Assembly (NCBI GenBank): GCA_963775445.1
Contig: CAVZIT010000006.1
Location: 248,001 to 312,000 of the forward strand
Direction: 5' to 3'
From: Dokdonella_A sp963775445
Lineage (GTDB): Bacteria; Pseudomonadota; Gammaproteobacteria; Xanthomonadales; Rhodanobacteraceae
DNA length: 64,000 nucleotides
The position numbers and the translations under genes are program-made. Below the pieces are notes generated by a model. The model did no database searches. It was not told the origin of the DNA and was given only the letters and a program-made list of their open reading frames with translations. Below are positions 17,869 through 27,791 of the stretch, piece by piece. How positions within the stretch are numbered: position 1 is the first letter of the stretch; the number at the start of each line of letters is the position of its first letter.

Positions 17869-18855
17869 ATGAGCGACAACAAGACCATCGGCATCGTCGG
17901 CGCACGCGGTCACACGGCGGCTGAACTGATCAAGCTGATCGCCGCGCACCCGTCGCTGGACCTTGCGTATGTATCGTCGCGCGAATTCGAAGGCCAGCAG
18001 GTGGCCGATCACGTTACCGAATTCACGGGTGATCTGCGCTACGAGAATCTGTCGTACCCGGGCGTTGCGGCAAAGAAAGCCGATGCGGTCGTTCTGGCAC
18101 TGCCAAACGGCAACGCAAGCGAAATCGTGGCGGCGATCGACGCCGTGAAGCCGGACACGCTTGTCGTCGACCTGTCGGCCGACCACCGTTTCGACGACGC
18201 CTGGTACTACGGTTTGCCGGAGTTGCGGCGCTCACGCTATATCGATCAACGCCGGATCAGCAATCCGGGTTGCTATGCGACCGCGATGCAGCTGGTCATC
18301 GCACCGCTGAAAAACGAGCTTGCCGCACCACCAAATTGCTTCGGCGTCTCGGGCTATTCGGGCGCGGGAACGACATCATCGGACCGGAACGATCCGGACA
18401 CACTGCGCGACAACCTGATTCCCTATTCCCTCGTCGACCATCTGCACGAGCGCGAGACCGCGCGCCAGCTCGGCATGCCAGTCGAATTCATGCCGCATGT
18501 CGCGCCGCATTTTCGCGGCATCACGATGACCGTGAACCTGTGGCTGCAACAGGCGGCCAGCGCGGATGCGATCAAGGCGCGTTATCGTGAATTCTATGGC
18601 GATGAACCGTTGGTGCGCGTCATCGACGAACCGCCGTGGGTCAGCGCGATTGCAGGTCGGCATCATTGCGAGATAGGCGGTTTCGCGCTCGCGCCCGGAG
18701 GCAAGCGCATGGTCATCGTGGCGACACTCGACAATCTGCTCAAGGGTGCCGCGACGCAGGCGCTGCAAAATCTCAATCGAGCGCTGGGTTTCGACGAGTT
18801 CGAGGCGATTCCATGCGCCCGTCATTCCAGCGAGGCCCCGGCTGCGAAAACATGA
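17869..18855 (+). CDS. argC: N-acetyl-gamma-glutamyl-phosphate reductase
   Basis: NADPH-dependent reduction of acetylglutamyl phosphate to the semialdehyde. The 328-residue protein starts with the nucleotide loop GIVGARGHTAAELI. The catalytic cysteine is in SNPGCYATAMQL, and SGAGTTSSDRN and PHFRGITMTV are further family blocks. The start is four bases after argB, so the two genes are co-translated. The next step, the argD aminotransferase, is not in this window. Confidence 0.95.
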   Translation: MSDNKTIGIVGARGHTAAELIKLIAAHPSLDLAYVSSREFEGQQVADHVTEFTGDLRYENLSYPGVAAKKADAVVLALPNGNASEIVAAIDAVKPDTLVVDLSADHRFDDAWYYGLPELRRSRYIDQRRISNPGCYATAMQLVIAPLKNELAAPPNCFGVSGYSGAGTTSSDRNDPDTLRDNLIPYSLVDHLHERETARQLGMPVEFMPHVAPHFRGITMTVNLWLQQAASADAIKARYREFYGDEPLVRVIDEPPWVSAIAGRHHCEIGGFALAPGGKRMVIVATLDNLLKGAATQALQNLNRALGFDEFEAIPCARHSSEAPAAKT

Positions 18856-19026
18856 ATATCCTGGCGAACGCCAAGGGCATCCCGGAGGACCGGTCGCGCG
18901 AGCGCAACCTGGAATCCGATTCCTTTTGCAGGTGAACACGATGGTGCTTCCCTGGCGATCGCGGATGTGACGGAGAATTACGCTGGTTCACTTTTCACTA
19001 TCCACTTCTCACCGGTCAAAAACCCC

Positions 19027-20334
19027 ATGTCCGACCTCCTCTGGCAAAAATCCGACACACGCACCGACCCGGACATCATGCGCTTCCTGGCTGGCGATGA
19101 TGTCGTGCTCGATCGCGAATTCCTGCTGCATGACATCGAAGCGAGCAAGGCGCATGTCGGCGGCCTTGCCAACATCGGCATAGTGGAACCAGATGAGGCG
19201 CAATCGATCACCCGCGAACTCGATGCGCTGGCCGAGGATTTCCGCACCGGTCGTTTCGTGCTGGACGAGCGCTACGAGGACGGTCACTCAGCCATCGAGG
19301 CACGCCTGATCGAGCGTCTCGGGGACTCGGGTCGCAAAGTACATACGGGTCGCAGCCGCAACGACCAGGTACTGGTCGCCACACGGCTCTGGCTGAAGGC
19401 GAGGCTGTCCGGACTCAGGGGCATTTGCCACGCCGTCGCCGAGGCGTGCCTGGAGCGCGCCTCGCGCGAATCGCTGCCGCTTCCGGGTTACACGCATCTG
19501 CAGCGCGCCGTGGTTTCATCGACCGCGTTGTGGTTCGCCGGTTTCGCGGAAGCGTTCATTGACGATGTGCAGCGGGTAACGGACACATTGAACTGGATCG
19601 ATGCGAACCCGCTCGGCACCGCAGCCGGCTACGGCGTCAACCTGGCGCTCGACCGCGAACACACCACGCAAAGACTCGGCTTTGCCAGGATGCAGATCAA
19701 TCCGGTCTGCGCGCAGCTGTCGCGCGGCAAGTTCGAGATCGCAGCACTCGATGCGCTCGCAAGTGCACTGCTCGATCTGCGCCGGCTCGCCTGGGACTTG
19801 TCCCTGTTCACCACAGCCGAGTTCGATTTCGTCCACCTGCCGGACGCGTACACGACCGGCAGCTCGATCATGCCGAACAAGCGCAATCCCGATGTCCTGG
19901 AACTGATGCGTGCAAGCTACGCCAGCGTCGCCGCAGCGCGTACCGAGATCGAGCAACTGCTGTCGCTGCCTTCCGGCTATCAGCGCGACTTGCAAGTGTC
20001 CAAGGGTGCAATCTTCCATGGTTTCACACGCGGACTCGGCGCGCTCGCGTTGCTGCCGGCGTTGCTGTCACGCTTCGAATGGAATGGCGCCGCCATGCGC
20101 GCAGCGATCGAGTCGTCGATGTACGCAACCGACGCGGCGATGGACCAGGCCGTCGCCGGCGTGCCGTTCCGCGAGGCTTACGGCAAGGCCGCGGAAACAG
20201 CATCGACGGCGGGCGATGGCCGGACGCCCGAGGCAAGCCTTGCAGCGCGCGTGTCGCCTGGAGCAAGCGCAGACTTGCGCCTCGACGAGTTGCACGCGCG
20301 CCTGGATGGGCTGGTCAGCCGGGATGAAACGTAG
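19027..20334 (+). CDS. argH: Argininosuccinate lyase
   Basis: Cleaves argininosuccinate to arginine and fumarate. The 435 residues carry the fumarase/aspartase signature GSSIMPNKRNPDVLE and the early TGRSRNDQV block, with HTGRSRND near residue 100. ATG 19027 begins the conserved sequence (MSDLLWQKSDTRTD); an ATG at 18967 in frame would add 20 unrelated residues. A gap of 171 bases after argC holds only a doubtful 27-codon frame, so argH may have a promoter of its own. Last gene of the arginine cluster. Confidence 0.94.
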   Translation: MSDLLWQKSDTRTDPDIMRFLAGDDVVLDREFLLHDIEASKAHVGGLANIGIVEPDEAQSITRELDALAEDFRTGRFVLDERYEDGHSAIEARLIERLGDSGRKVHTGRSRNDQVLVATRLWLKARLSGLRGICHAVAEACLERASRESLPLPGYTHLQRAVVSSTALWFAGFAEAFIDDVQRVTDTLNWIDANPLGTAAGYGVNLALDREHTTQRLGFARMQINPVCAQLSRGKFEIAALDALASALLDLRRLAWDLSLFTTAEFDFVHLPDAYTTGSSIMPNKRNPDVLELMRASYASVAAARTEIEQLLSLPSGYQRDLQVSKGAIFHGFTRGLGALALLPALLSRFEWNGAAMRAAIESSMYATDAAMDQAVAGVPFREAYGKAAETASTAGDGRTPEASLAARVSPGASADLRLDELHARLDGLVSRDET

Positions 20335-20468
20335 CGAGTTCGCCACACGTCCTGGCGTCACGGAACCATGCCATGCTCAAGGTCGCGGCAAGTTGTCCTG
20401 CGCACGATAAAAGGACACGGCATCGATATCGCGAAGATGCCCGCGTGTGCGGGAAGGGACGCCTGCAG

Positions 20469-20858
20469 TCAACCCTTGGTGTTCGGCAAAGGCCCGTAAT
20501 ACTCGCAGCCCTCGCCGTTCTGACCGCGCTTCACTATCACGCGATGAATGCGTGGCAAGTCCGCCAGTCGGTTCCAGACGAAGGCCGCGATATTCTCCAT
20601 CGTCGGTGAACCGAGCCCCTCGACCTCGTTGAGGAAGCGATGGTCGAGTGCATCGCGTGCGACTTCGAGCCTGCGCTCGAGTTCGCCCATGTCGACCACC
20701 CAGCCCCATTCGGTACGCGGACCGCGAACCCAGACTTCCACCTGATAGGAATGGCCGTGCAGCCGGCGATAGTGGGGACAGGTATCGGAACCGGCATCGA
20801 GCTGATGGGCCGCGTCGAAGCGGAATTCCTTCCACACATTGAAAAGGTCCGCGCTCAT
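20469..20858 (-). CDS. queD: 6-carboxy-5,6,7,8-tetrahydropterin synthase
   Basis: Second enzyme of queuosine/7-deazaguanine synthesis, turning dihydroneopterin triphosphate into carboxytetrahydropterin. The 129-residue T-fold protein has zinc histidines in FDAAHQL and LHGHSYQVEV, the catalytic cysteine in SDTCPHYRRLHGH, and the late PTMENIAAFVW block. The start at 20858 overlaps the queE stop (ATGA), so the pair is one transcript. Confidence 0.93.
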   Translation of the reverse strand: MSADLFNVWKEFRFDAAHQLDAGSDTCPHYRRLHGHSYQVEVWVRGPRTEWGWVVDMGELERRLEVARDALDHRFLNEVEGLGSPTMENIAAFVWNRLADLPRIHRVIVKRGQNGEGCEYYGPLPNTKG

Positions 20859-21487
20859 GGAATTCCGAGATACTTGTGGGTCTGGATGCTCAGGCGCCAT
20901 TTTGGATGCGCCATGCAGTAGTCGATCGCTGCCAAGGTATTGCGTTCGCGGTCGCTGCCATCCATCGGTTGCAGGAAGTAATGCGCTGCCTCGACGTACT
21001 CAAACCGTTCCGGCATCGCGTCCGGTTGCGGAAACACCAGCTTGAGTTCGTCGGGCCTGGTCAGACGCAACGGCGCCGCGCCTTTGGGGCTGACGGCGAC
21101 CCAGTCGATCCCTGGCGGAGGCGCAAGCGTGCCATTGGTCTCCACGGCGCAACGGAACCCCAGCGCTTGCATCGCGCGGACCAGCGGTTCATCCAGTTGC
21201 AGCAGCGGTTCCCCGCCGGTGAACACAACGAAGCGGTTTTCCGGTTCAGCCCGCGGCCACAGCCCCACGATAAACCGAGGGAGTGAACCGTCCGCGGGAT
21301 ATTTTCCGCCATTGACGCCACCCGTGCCGACAAAATCGGTGTCGCAAAAGCTGCACGTTGCATTCGCGCGATCCCGTTCGCGTCCGGACCACAGGTTGCA
21401 GCCTGCGAACCGGCAGAAAACCGCCGGCCGTCCAGCGTGGAAGCCTTCACCCTGCAAGGTGTAAAAGATTTCCTTCACGGCGTACAC
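20855..21487 (-). CDS. queE: 7-carboxy-7-deazaguanine synthase
   Basis: Radical SAM enzyme that contracts the pterin ring to 7-carboxy-7-deazaguanine. The cluster motif is the C-x14-C-x2-C form (CNLWSGRERDR...CSFCDTDF), the larger-loop QueE class. VFTGGEPLLQLD and VETNGT are further family blocks. GTG 21487 starts on the family's opening (YAVKEIFYTLQGEG); upstream GTG codons at 21523 and 21556 would add 12 or 23 residues and cannot be excluded. Cotranscribed with queD. Confidence 0.92.
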   Translation of the reverse strand: MYAVKEIFYTLQGEGFHAGRPAVFCRFAGCNLWSGRERDRANATCSFCDTDFVGTGGVNGGKYPADGSLPRFIVGLWPRAEPENRFVVFTGGEPLLQLDEPLVRAMQALGFRCAVETNGTLAPPPGIDWVAVSPKGAAPLRLTRPDELKLVFPQPDAMPERFEYVEAAHYFLQPMDGSDRERNTLAAIDYCMAHPKWRLSIQTHKYLGIP

Positions 21488-21716
21488 GCGTTTCGGCCGC
21501 CGCGGAACTGTTGATTGCTTCACGGGAATTTGCACCAACGACCGGCCAGAATGCACGTCGCATCGAAGGCCTCAATCCGGACTTCAAACAATCCGACGAT
21601 CCGGAGCGGCTGACGCGCCGCATGAGTGTACGACAGCGACACGCGTGACGCACCCAAACTACGCATCTGCCCTTCGACGGACCTGGAGAGTCCGCTGCCT
21701 CGGCATTCAACGCCCA

Positions 21717-24700
21717 TCACACTTCCAGTCGATCATCCGGACGCGCGACGAGCGCATACAGCGCCGGCATCAGGAAGATGCTGATGGCGAGCCGGGTGAT
21801 CAGGCCGCAGACGATGACCAGTGCGAATGGCCGCTGCGAATCGGTGCCGACACCGGTGGCGAGCGCCGCGGGCAGCAACCCGAGCGCCGCGACCAGCGCG
21901 GTCATCATGATCGGGCGCAGACGCAGGATCGCGCCCTGGCGAATCGCCTCGTCGAGTGCGACGCCGTTGCGGCGCAGTTCGTTGACGTAGGAGATGTAGA
22001 CGACAGCGGTCAGTACGGAAACACCGAACAGGGCCAGGAAGCCGATGCCGGAAGAAACCGAGAACGGGGTGCCCGTGATCCAGAGCGCAACGATACCCCC
22101 CACGGGTGCCGACAGCAGCACGCCGAGCACCGTGATGAACGGAAACTTGAAATTATCGTAGAGCGCGAACAACAGCAGGAAGATCAGGAACAGCGTCACC
22201 GGCAGAATGATGTTGAGTTGCGCGCGCGAGGCGGTGTATTCGGTGTATTCGCCACCCCAATCCGCGCGATAGCCCTGCGGCAACGAGACCTTGGACTTTA
22301 CCTGCGCAATCGCATCCTCGACCGCCCCGGCCAGATCGCGGCCCTCGACCGAGAACTGCACGCCGATATAGCGCGAATTGTCCTCGCGATAGATGAACGA
22401 GGCGCCGTTGGTCACGTGGATGTCTGCGAATTCCTTGAGCGGTATCTGCTGTCCGGCAGGTGTCGCCACCGGGATATTGCCGATTGCGTCGGGGTTGTCG
22501 CGGTACTTGCGATCAAGCCGCACCACGAGATCGAACTGCTTTTCGCCCTGCACCACTTCGGTCGCGACATCGCCACCGATCGCGGTTTCGATCAGCCCGT
22601 TGATGTCGTCGACGTTCAAGCCATAGCGGGCAATCTTCGCGCGATCGATCTTGATCGCCAGACTCGGCTGGCCGAGTTCCTGCACCAGCGTCACATCAGT
22701 GATGCCACGCACGTTCTCAAGAACCTGCTTGATCGCCTTGCCCTTCTTTTCCAGCGTGGCGAGGTCGGATCCGAACACCTTGACCGCAAGCGCACTCTTG
22801 AGGCCAGTCTCGGCTTCGTCGACCGCGTCCTCCGCCGGTTGGGTGTAATTGAACGTGATGCCCGGGAACGCCGCGAGTTTCTCGTCGATCGCGCGAATCA
22901 GATCGGGCTTGTCATGGATGGAACCCGTCCACTGGGAATAGGGCTTCAAACCGACGAAGAATTCGACGTTGAAAAATCCGGTCGCGTCCGTTCCGTCGTC
23001 GGGTCGACCCAGTTCCGAGGCGACGGTCGTGACTTCGGGGAACGAGCCCAGGATTTCGCGGACCTTCGGCGCAATCTTCGCCGACTCGTCGAACGAGATG
23101 GTGTACGGCATCGTGGCGCGCACCCATAAAGCACCTTCGTCGAGTTTCGGCATGAACTCGGCGCCGATGCGCGGCATCAGCAGCAACGCAGCAAGCAGCA
23201 GGATGGCCGAGCCGAACGTGGTCCACCAGGGATGCTTGAGACACGCATCGAGTCCTCGCGCATAGCCGGACTTGATCTTCTCGAAACCCGGGTTGCGCCG
23301 CTCGCGCACGCCCTTGCGCATGAACCACGAACACAGCACCGGCAGCAGCGTCAGCGTCACGACGAGCGAGCCGACCAGCGCGAAGATCATGGTGTCCGCC
23401 ATCGGCTTGAACAGCGTCCCGGACGGCCCGGACAGGACGTAGATCGGCAGAAAGCTCGCGACGATCACGGCGACGGCATAGAACAGCGGGCGATCGACCT
23501 CGGCCGCTGCGTCCTTGATGATCTCGCCGATGTTGAGTGGCGATCCCTGGTGCGCCGCGATCTGGCGGAAGATGTTCTCGACCATGAAGATCGCGCCATC
23601 GACGAGGATGCCGAAGTCCACCGCGCCGATCGACAACAGGTTGGCCGACGCCCCTTGCATGTCGAGGCAGAAAAACGCGAACAGCAGCGCCAGCGGAATC
23701 GTGATCGCGACGATCAATCCCGCGCGAAGATCGTACAGAAAGAAGATCAGCACCACGACGACCAGCAACATGCCGCGCAACAGGTTGCGCTCGACGATCT
23801 TCGTGGTCTGCGCGATCAGGTTGCTGAGGTCGTAGAAGGGGTGCACCTTCACATCCGGCGGCAGAATCCGGGCGTTGAGTTCCCTGGTCTTCGCCTCGAC
23901 GCGTTTGAGCACATCCTGGGTTTTCTCTCCCTTGCGCATCACGATGACGCCTTCGACGGCGTCGTTGTGCGTCTTGTAGCCGAACTCGCCGAGGCGCGGC
24001 GCTGTGCCGATGACGACGTGTGCGACATCCTTGACCAGCACCGGCGTGCCGTTGTGCACTGCGAGCACCACCTTGCCGATGTCGTCGAGCGTCTCGATGC
24101 GGCCGAGGCCACGCACGTAATAGAACTGGCCGCCCTGCGAGTAGAATCCGCCCCCCGCGTTGGCGTTGTTGGCCGCGAGCGCCGCGTCGACCTGCTGCAC
24201 CGACAGGCCGACGCCGGCAATCCTGGCCGGGTCGAGCAGCACCTGGTACTGCATCGTGCCGCCGCCGAAACCGGAATCGTCGGCGACGCCGGCGACCGAG
24301 CGGTATTGCGGTGCGACGGTCCAGTCGTCGAGGGTCTTGAGTTCCATCGGCGAGCGGTCGGGACTCTGCAGAACGTAACGGTAGATCAGTCCCGACGGTG
24401 CGGTGAGCGGCGATACCGACGGGGTCACATCGCTTGGAAGATCGATGTCTCCGATGCGGTTGAACACGCGCTGACGCGCGAAGTAGTTGTCAGTACCGCC
24501 CTTGAACGTCAGCGTGACATCGGATAATCCGTACAGCGAAATCGAACGGATCGTCGTGGTCTTCGGCACGCCGTTCATGCCGAGTTCGACCGGTACCGTG
24601 ATCAGCCGCTCGACTTCCTCGGCCGCGTGCCCCGGCCATTGCGTGATGATCTCGACGATCGGCGGCGAAAGATCCGGGTAGGCATCCATCGGCAAATGCT

Positions 24701-24845
24701 TGAGTGCCAACGCGCCCGCCCCGATCAGGACCAACGTCATCAGACCAACCAGAAAACGCTGCCCAAGGGAGGCCGCGACGAGGCGGTTCATGATCGACGC
24801 CGACTGCGGTGGCGGCGAACCGGCAGGCGGCAGGGGCGCGCTCAT
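21717..24845 (-). CDS. RND efflux permease, heavy-metal (CzcA/CusA) type
   Basis: A 1042-residue inner-membrane proton antiporter forming the pump of a tripartite efflux system. The typical RND plan is visible: first helix LVGLMTLVLIGAGALAL, a large periplasmic loop (DAYPDLSPPIVEIITQWPG), a block of helices around 340-540, the second loop, and a final helix block to the C-terminus. The metal-efflux signature with conserved acidic residues is AVDFGILVDGAIFMVEN. The substrate cannot be read with certainty; divalent metals are the usual ones for this branch. The start overlaps the adaptor stop (ATGA). Third gene of the operon. Confidence 0.92.
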   Translation of the reverse strand: MSAPLPPAGSPPPQSASIMNRLVAASLGQRFLVGLMTLVLIGAGALALKHLPMDAYPDLSPPIVEIITQWPGHAAEEVERLITVPVELGMNGVPKTTTIRSISLYGLSDVTLTFKGGTDNYFARQRVFNRIGDIDLPSDVTPSVSPLTAPSGLIYRYVLQSPDRSPMELKTLDDWTVAPQYRSVAGVADDSGFGGGTMQYQVLLDPARIAGVGLSVQQVDAALAANNANAGGGFYSQGGQFYYVRGLGRIETLDDIGKVVLAVHNGTPVLVKDVAHVVIGTAPRLGEFGYKTHNDAVEGVIVMRKGEKTQDVLKRVEAKTRELNARILPPDVKVHPFYDLSNLIAQTTKIVERNLLRGMLLVVVVLIFFLYDLRAGLIVAITIPLALLFAFFCLDMQGASANLLSIGAVDFGILVDGAIFMVENIFRQIAAHQGSPLNIGEIIKDAAAEVDRPLFYAVAVIVASFLPIYVLSGPSGTLFKPMADTMIFALVGSLVVTLTLLPVLCSWFMRKGVRERRNPGFEKIKSGYARGLDACLKHPWWTTFGSAILLLAALLLMPRIGAEFMPKLDEGALWVRATMPYTISFDESAKIAPKVREILGSFPEVTTVASELGRPDDGTDATGFFNVEFFVGLKPYSQWTGSIHDKPDLIRAIDEKLAAFPGITFNYTQPAEDAVDEAETGLKSALAVKVFGSDLATLEKKGKAIKQVLENVRGITDVTLVQELGQPSLAIKIDRAKIARYGLNVDDINGLIETAIGGDVATEVVQGEKQFDLVVRLDRKYRDNPDAIGNIPVATPAGQQIPLKEFADIHVTNGASFIYREDNSRYIGVQFSVEGRDLAGAVEDAIAQVKSKVSLPQGYRADWGGEYTEYTASRAQLNIILPVTLFLIFLLLFALYDNFKFPFITVLGVLLSAPVGGIVALWITGTPFSVSSGIGFLALFGVSVLTAVVYISYVNELRRNGVALDEAIRQGAILRLRPIMMTALVAALGLLPAALATGVGTDSQRPFALVIVCGLITRLAISIFLMPALYALVARPDDRLEV

Positions 24846-26245
24846 TGGTTTTGCATGAACTGCACGAAGATGCCGCCTTCGACCACAACCTTGTCGCCAG
24901 CCTCGAGGCCGGTAGCGATGTCGTAGCGATCGCCGACTCGATTGCCAAGCGTCACGGGTCGCCGCGCGAAGCTGCCGGCCGATTCGGTCACATACACGAA
25001 CGGCAGGTTTTCGTCGTCGCGCAGGATCGCCGATACCGGCACCAGCAGACCAGTGCTTGGTTCGCGCGAGTTAATCATCACGCGCACGTACATCTGCTTC
25101 TTCAAAAGGCCGCCTGGATGATCCACGACCACGCGCGCCATGGCAGAACGCGTGTCGGGATTTACCACGGGTGCGATATTGGTGACGGTTCCATCAAGCG
25201 GCTTGGAGGCCAGGTCGCCGAACACTTCGGCCGTATCGCCGACCTTGACCGATGCCAGATCGGAACCAAAAACCTGCGCCATGACCCACACGCGCGAAAG
25301 GTCGGCGATCGTGAAGCACAGTGTGCTGCCGCCCTGCAGAAGCTGCCCGGGCGTCACGAGCTTTTCCGCGACGGTTCCGGAGATCGGCGAGCGAATCGTC
25401 CCCGCGATATGCGTCACCGACCCGCCATCTTCGATCGTCTTGATGGTTTTGGGATCGACGCCCAACGCCGTCAGCGCCTGTCGTGCCGAATCGCGATCGG
25501 CTTCGGCGCTGGCCGCGTCGGTTTCGGCCTGCGCTTCTTCGCGTCGGGAGACGCCGTGATGTTCGAGCAGATCCTTGTCCAGATCAGCCAGGCGGCGCGC
25601 AGTTCGTGCAGCGACGAGCGCCTTGCGATAACTGCCGATTGCCGTCGCAAAGTCGGGGGAATCCACGACGGCCAATGCATCGCCCTGATGCACCTCGTCA
25701 CCGACGGAAACCAGAATCCGCGACACCGGACCGGAGAACGGCGCGAGCACGCTGGTGGCCTGATCGTTGTCGAAATCGACCACGCCGCTGGTCTCGATCG
25801 TCTTGTGGAACGTGGCCGACTTCACGGTATAGAGATGGATATGCTGTTGCTGGGCGGAAGTCAGCGTGACGTCGTGGGCCGTGGTCGCGGCCGGCTGCGC
25901 CTTGTGATCCGCCTCGGAAGAGCAACCCGCCACCGACGCGATCGCCAGCGCGGTGAGCACGATAGCTGCAAGCGCGCGCGAACTTCTGCCATCAGGATGA
26001 TGCTTCGTCCCTGGCGATACCTGCCGCTCTCGGGCTTGCCCCCTTCTGGCTGCCGCCACCTTCCCCCGCTTCGAAGGAGAGGGAAAGACTTTTGGCTGCC
26101 TTATGGGATCCTTCCCCCGCTTGCGGGGGAAGGTGCCGAAGGCGGATGGTGGCGCTCTGCGGTACGTCAAGACTGGATGCCAAACGGAACGAAGCACTTC
26201 CCGCGACGACATCTGCGGAAGGCCGAAATGGGATCTATTTTTCAT
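24842..26245 (-). CDS. RND efflux periplasmic adaptor, REP-modified N-terminus
   Basis: HlyD/CzcB-type membrane-fusion protein linking the pump to the outer-membrane channel. From a lipobox (AIASVAGC, near residue 107 of this reading) onward it is normal: barrel-sandwich halves (VLAPFSGPVSRILVSVGDEV; IRSPISGTVAEKLVTPG), a coiled-coil hairpin, and a beta-barrel and proximal domain. The preceding about 85 residues are odd because they run through a REP-like palindrome pair (26053-26150). ATG 26245 overlaps the end of the channel gene and has GGGA six bases upstream. GTG 26059 would give 405 residues and an N-terminus closer to normal. Stop is certain, start is not. Confidence 0.85.
   Translation of the reverse strand: MKNRSHFGLPQMSSREVLRSVWHPVLTYRRAPPSAFGTFPRKRGKDPIRQPKVFPSPSKRGKVAAARRGQARERQVSPGTKHHPDGRSSRALAAIVLTALAIASVAGCSSEADHKAQPAATTAHDVTLTSAQQQHIHLYTVKSATFHKTIETSGVVDFDNDQATSVLAPFSGPVSRILVSVGDEVHQGDALAVVDSPDFATAIGSYRKALVAARTARRLADLDKDLLEHHGVSRREEAQAETDAASAEADRDSARQALTALGVDPKTIKTIEDGGSVTHIAGTIRSPISGTVAEKLVTPGQLLQGGSTLCFTIADLSRVWVMAQVFGSDLASVKVGDTAEVFGDLASKPLDGTVTNIAPVVNPDTRSAMARVVVDHPGGLLKKQMYVRVMINSREPSTGLLVPVSAILRDDENLPFVYVTESAGSFARRPVTLGNRVGDRYDIATGLEAGDKVVVEGGIFVQFMQNQ
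26053..26150 (-). repeat. REP-like double hairpin at the 5' end of the adaptor gene
   Basis: Two palindromic units. The second is perfect: CCTTCCCCCGC (26110-26120) and GCGGGGGAAGG (26123-26133), followed by a GTGCCGAAGGCGGATGG tail. A related pair in the opposite orientation lies at 56512-56637. Confidence 0.75.
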
Positions 26246-27791
26246 GCTGGTCCCGGATTGGGTCGGTTTGCTTAGAGGGGGTGTCATCTGGGCCGGCGCC
26301 AGGCAAGTCCGTGCGATTCCACCAGCCTCCCCCAAGCGCCTGGAACAACGCCGCCGTGTCCGCGTAACGATCGGCCTGCGCCTGTACCAGACCGATTCGG
26401 GCCTGCTGAGCGGCTTGCTCGGCACTCGACAGCGAGATGTAGCTCGCGTAGCCATCCTTGAATTGCCGTTGCGACAAATCCAAAGATTCGTTCGCGGCGT
26501 CCGCGGCTGTCGCGGCCGCCTTCAACGCGTCGGCGTCCTGCTCAAGTGCCGTCAAGGTGTCGGCCACGTTCTGGAACGCAGTCAGCACAGTGCTGCGATA
26601 TTGCTCTGCCGCCTGTACATAGGCTGCTTTCGCGGCACGCTCCTGATGCAGCAAGGTTCCGCCCTGAAAAATCGGCGCCGTGATCGCCGCCCCCAGCGCC
26701 CAGAAACCGGTGCCGGATTTGAACACGCGGCCAATTGCGAGCGCCGTGCTGCCGGCATCGGCCGTCAACTCGATATTCGGCAGCCGGTTGGCGATGGCGA
26801 TTCCAATCTGGGCGCTCGCTGCGTGCAGATTGGCCTGCGCCTGCCTTACATCCGGGCGCTGCGCGACAAGCGCTGAAGGAAGACTGACCGGCAATTCGGC
26901 GGGCAGGTGCAGACTCGCCAGTTCGAACTTTTCGGCCGGCGCCTCGCCTGGATAATGGCCGGTCAGCACCGCCAGCTGGTCGCGCAGCTGCGCTTCCTGC
27001 TTGATCAGCGGCGGCAGCGAAGCGGCGATTTGCGCAACCTGCGATTTCTGCGCGGCCAGATCGACGCCGCTCGCGTAACCCTTGTCGAACTGATACTGCA
27101 ATATCTTGAGGACCTGCGAGTTGTTGTCGATCAGCTCGCGGCTGGTATCGATCTGCGCCTGGAGCGACGCGAGTTGAACCGCCGTGACCACGACGTTGGC
27201 GGTCAACGTCGTATAGGTCGCGATCATCTGGAATCGAACGGACTGCGCCTGGGCTTTAAGGGACTCGACGGTGCGGCGGTTCAACCCGAACACGTCGGGC
27301 ACGTACGACACGCTGACCTGCGGTGTGAACAGGTTGTAGAGAAACGCGTTGTTGCTCGGCACCGCCGCGAGCGCACCGGGCGGGTCCTGTTCGCGGCTGG
27401 CCGAAACGCCCGCGGTGACGCTTGGATAATACGCACCGCGCCCCGCCAGAACGTTTTCCCGCGCCACCGACAGCGCGGCTTGCGCCGCCTTGAGATCGGG
27501 ATTGTTGGTGAGTGACTGCTGGATCAGGTCATCGAGCGGCTGCGAATGAAACAGGGTCCACCAATCGCCCGCGATGTCTTTCCCGTCGACAAAGTGCTGG
27601 GCCTCACCGCCGGCAACGTTGTTGCCGGTTACCGTGGTCGAAAGCGGATTGGTTGTGTAACGGCTGACGTTCGGAGCAGCCGGTTTGGTGAAGTCCGGTC
27701 CCACCATGCAACCGGCCATCAGCAAGCCGAGCAAGGACGGGCCGAAGAACCGCAAGCGCCTTGCGCGCGAGCGCGACTCGCATGCCATCAT
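26235..27791 (-). CDS. Outer-membrane efflux lipoprotein, NodT/TolC family
   Basis: A 518-residue channel for the tripartite pump. A lipoprotein signal (FFGPSLLGLLMAGC) is followed by MVGPDFTKP, the usual opening of NodT-type factors. The two long coiled-coil repeats of the OEP fold are visible (DLKAAQAALSVARENVLAG; VRQAQANLHAASAQIGIAIANR). ATG 27791 has GAGAG about six bases upstream; an earlier start at 27836 is possible. First gene of the operon, followed by adaptor and permease. A regulator is not adjacent. Confidence 0.92.
   Translation of the reverse strand: MMACESRSRARRLRFFGPSLLGLLMAGCMVGPDFTKPAAPNVSRYTTNPLSTTVTGNNVAGGEAQHFVDGKDIAGDWWTLFHSQPLDDLIQQSLTNNPDLKAAQAALSVARENVLAGRGAYYPSVTAGVSASREQDPPGALAAVPSNNAFLYNLFTPQVSVSYVPDVFGLNRRTVESLKAQAQSVRFQMIATYTTLTANVVVTAVQLASLQAQIDTSRELIDNNSQVLKILQYQFDKGYASGVDLAAQKSQVAQIAASLPPLIKQEAQLRDQLAVLTGHYPGEAPAEKFELASLHLPAELPVSLPSALVAQRPDVRQAQANLHAASAQIGIAIANRLPNIELTADAGSTALAIGRVFKSGTGFWALGAAITAPIFQGGTLLHQERAAKAAYVQAAEQYRSTVLTAFQNVADTLTALEQDADALKAAATAADAANESLDLSQRQFKDGYASYISLSSAEQAAQQARIGLVQAQADRYADTAALFQALGGGWWNRTDLPGAGPDDTPSKQTDPIRDQHEK

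Noticed and set aside
18852..18935. A 27-codon frame between argC and argH
   Set aside because: Short, no ribosome site, no similarity; may just be leader sequence.
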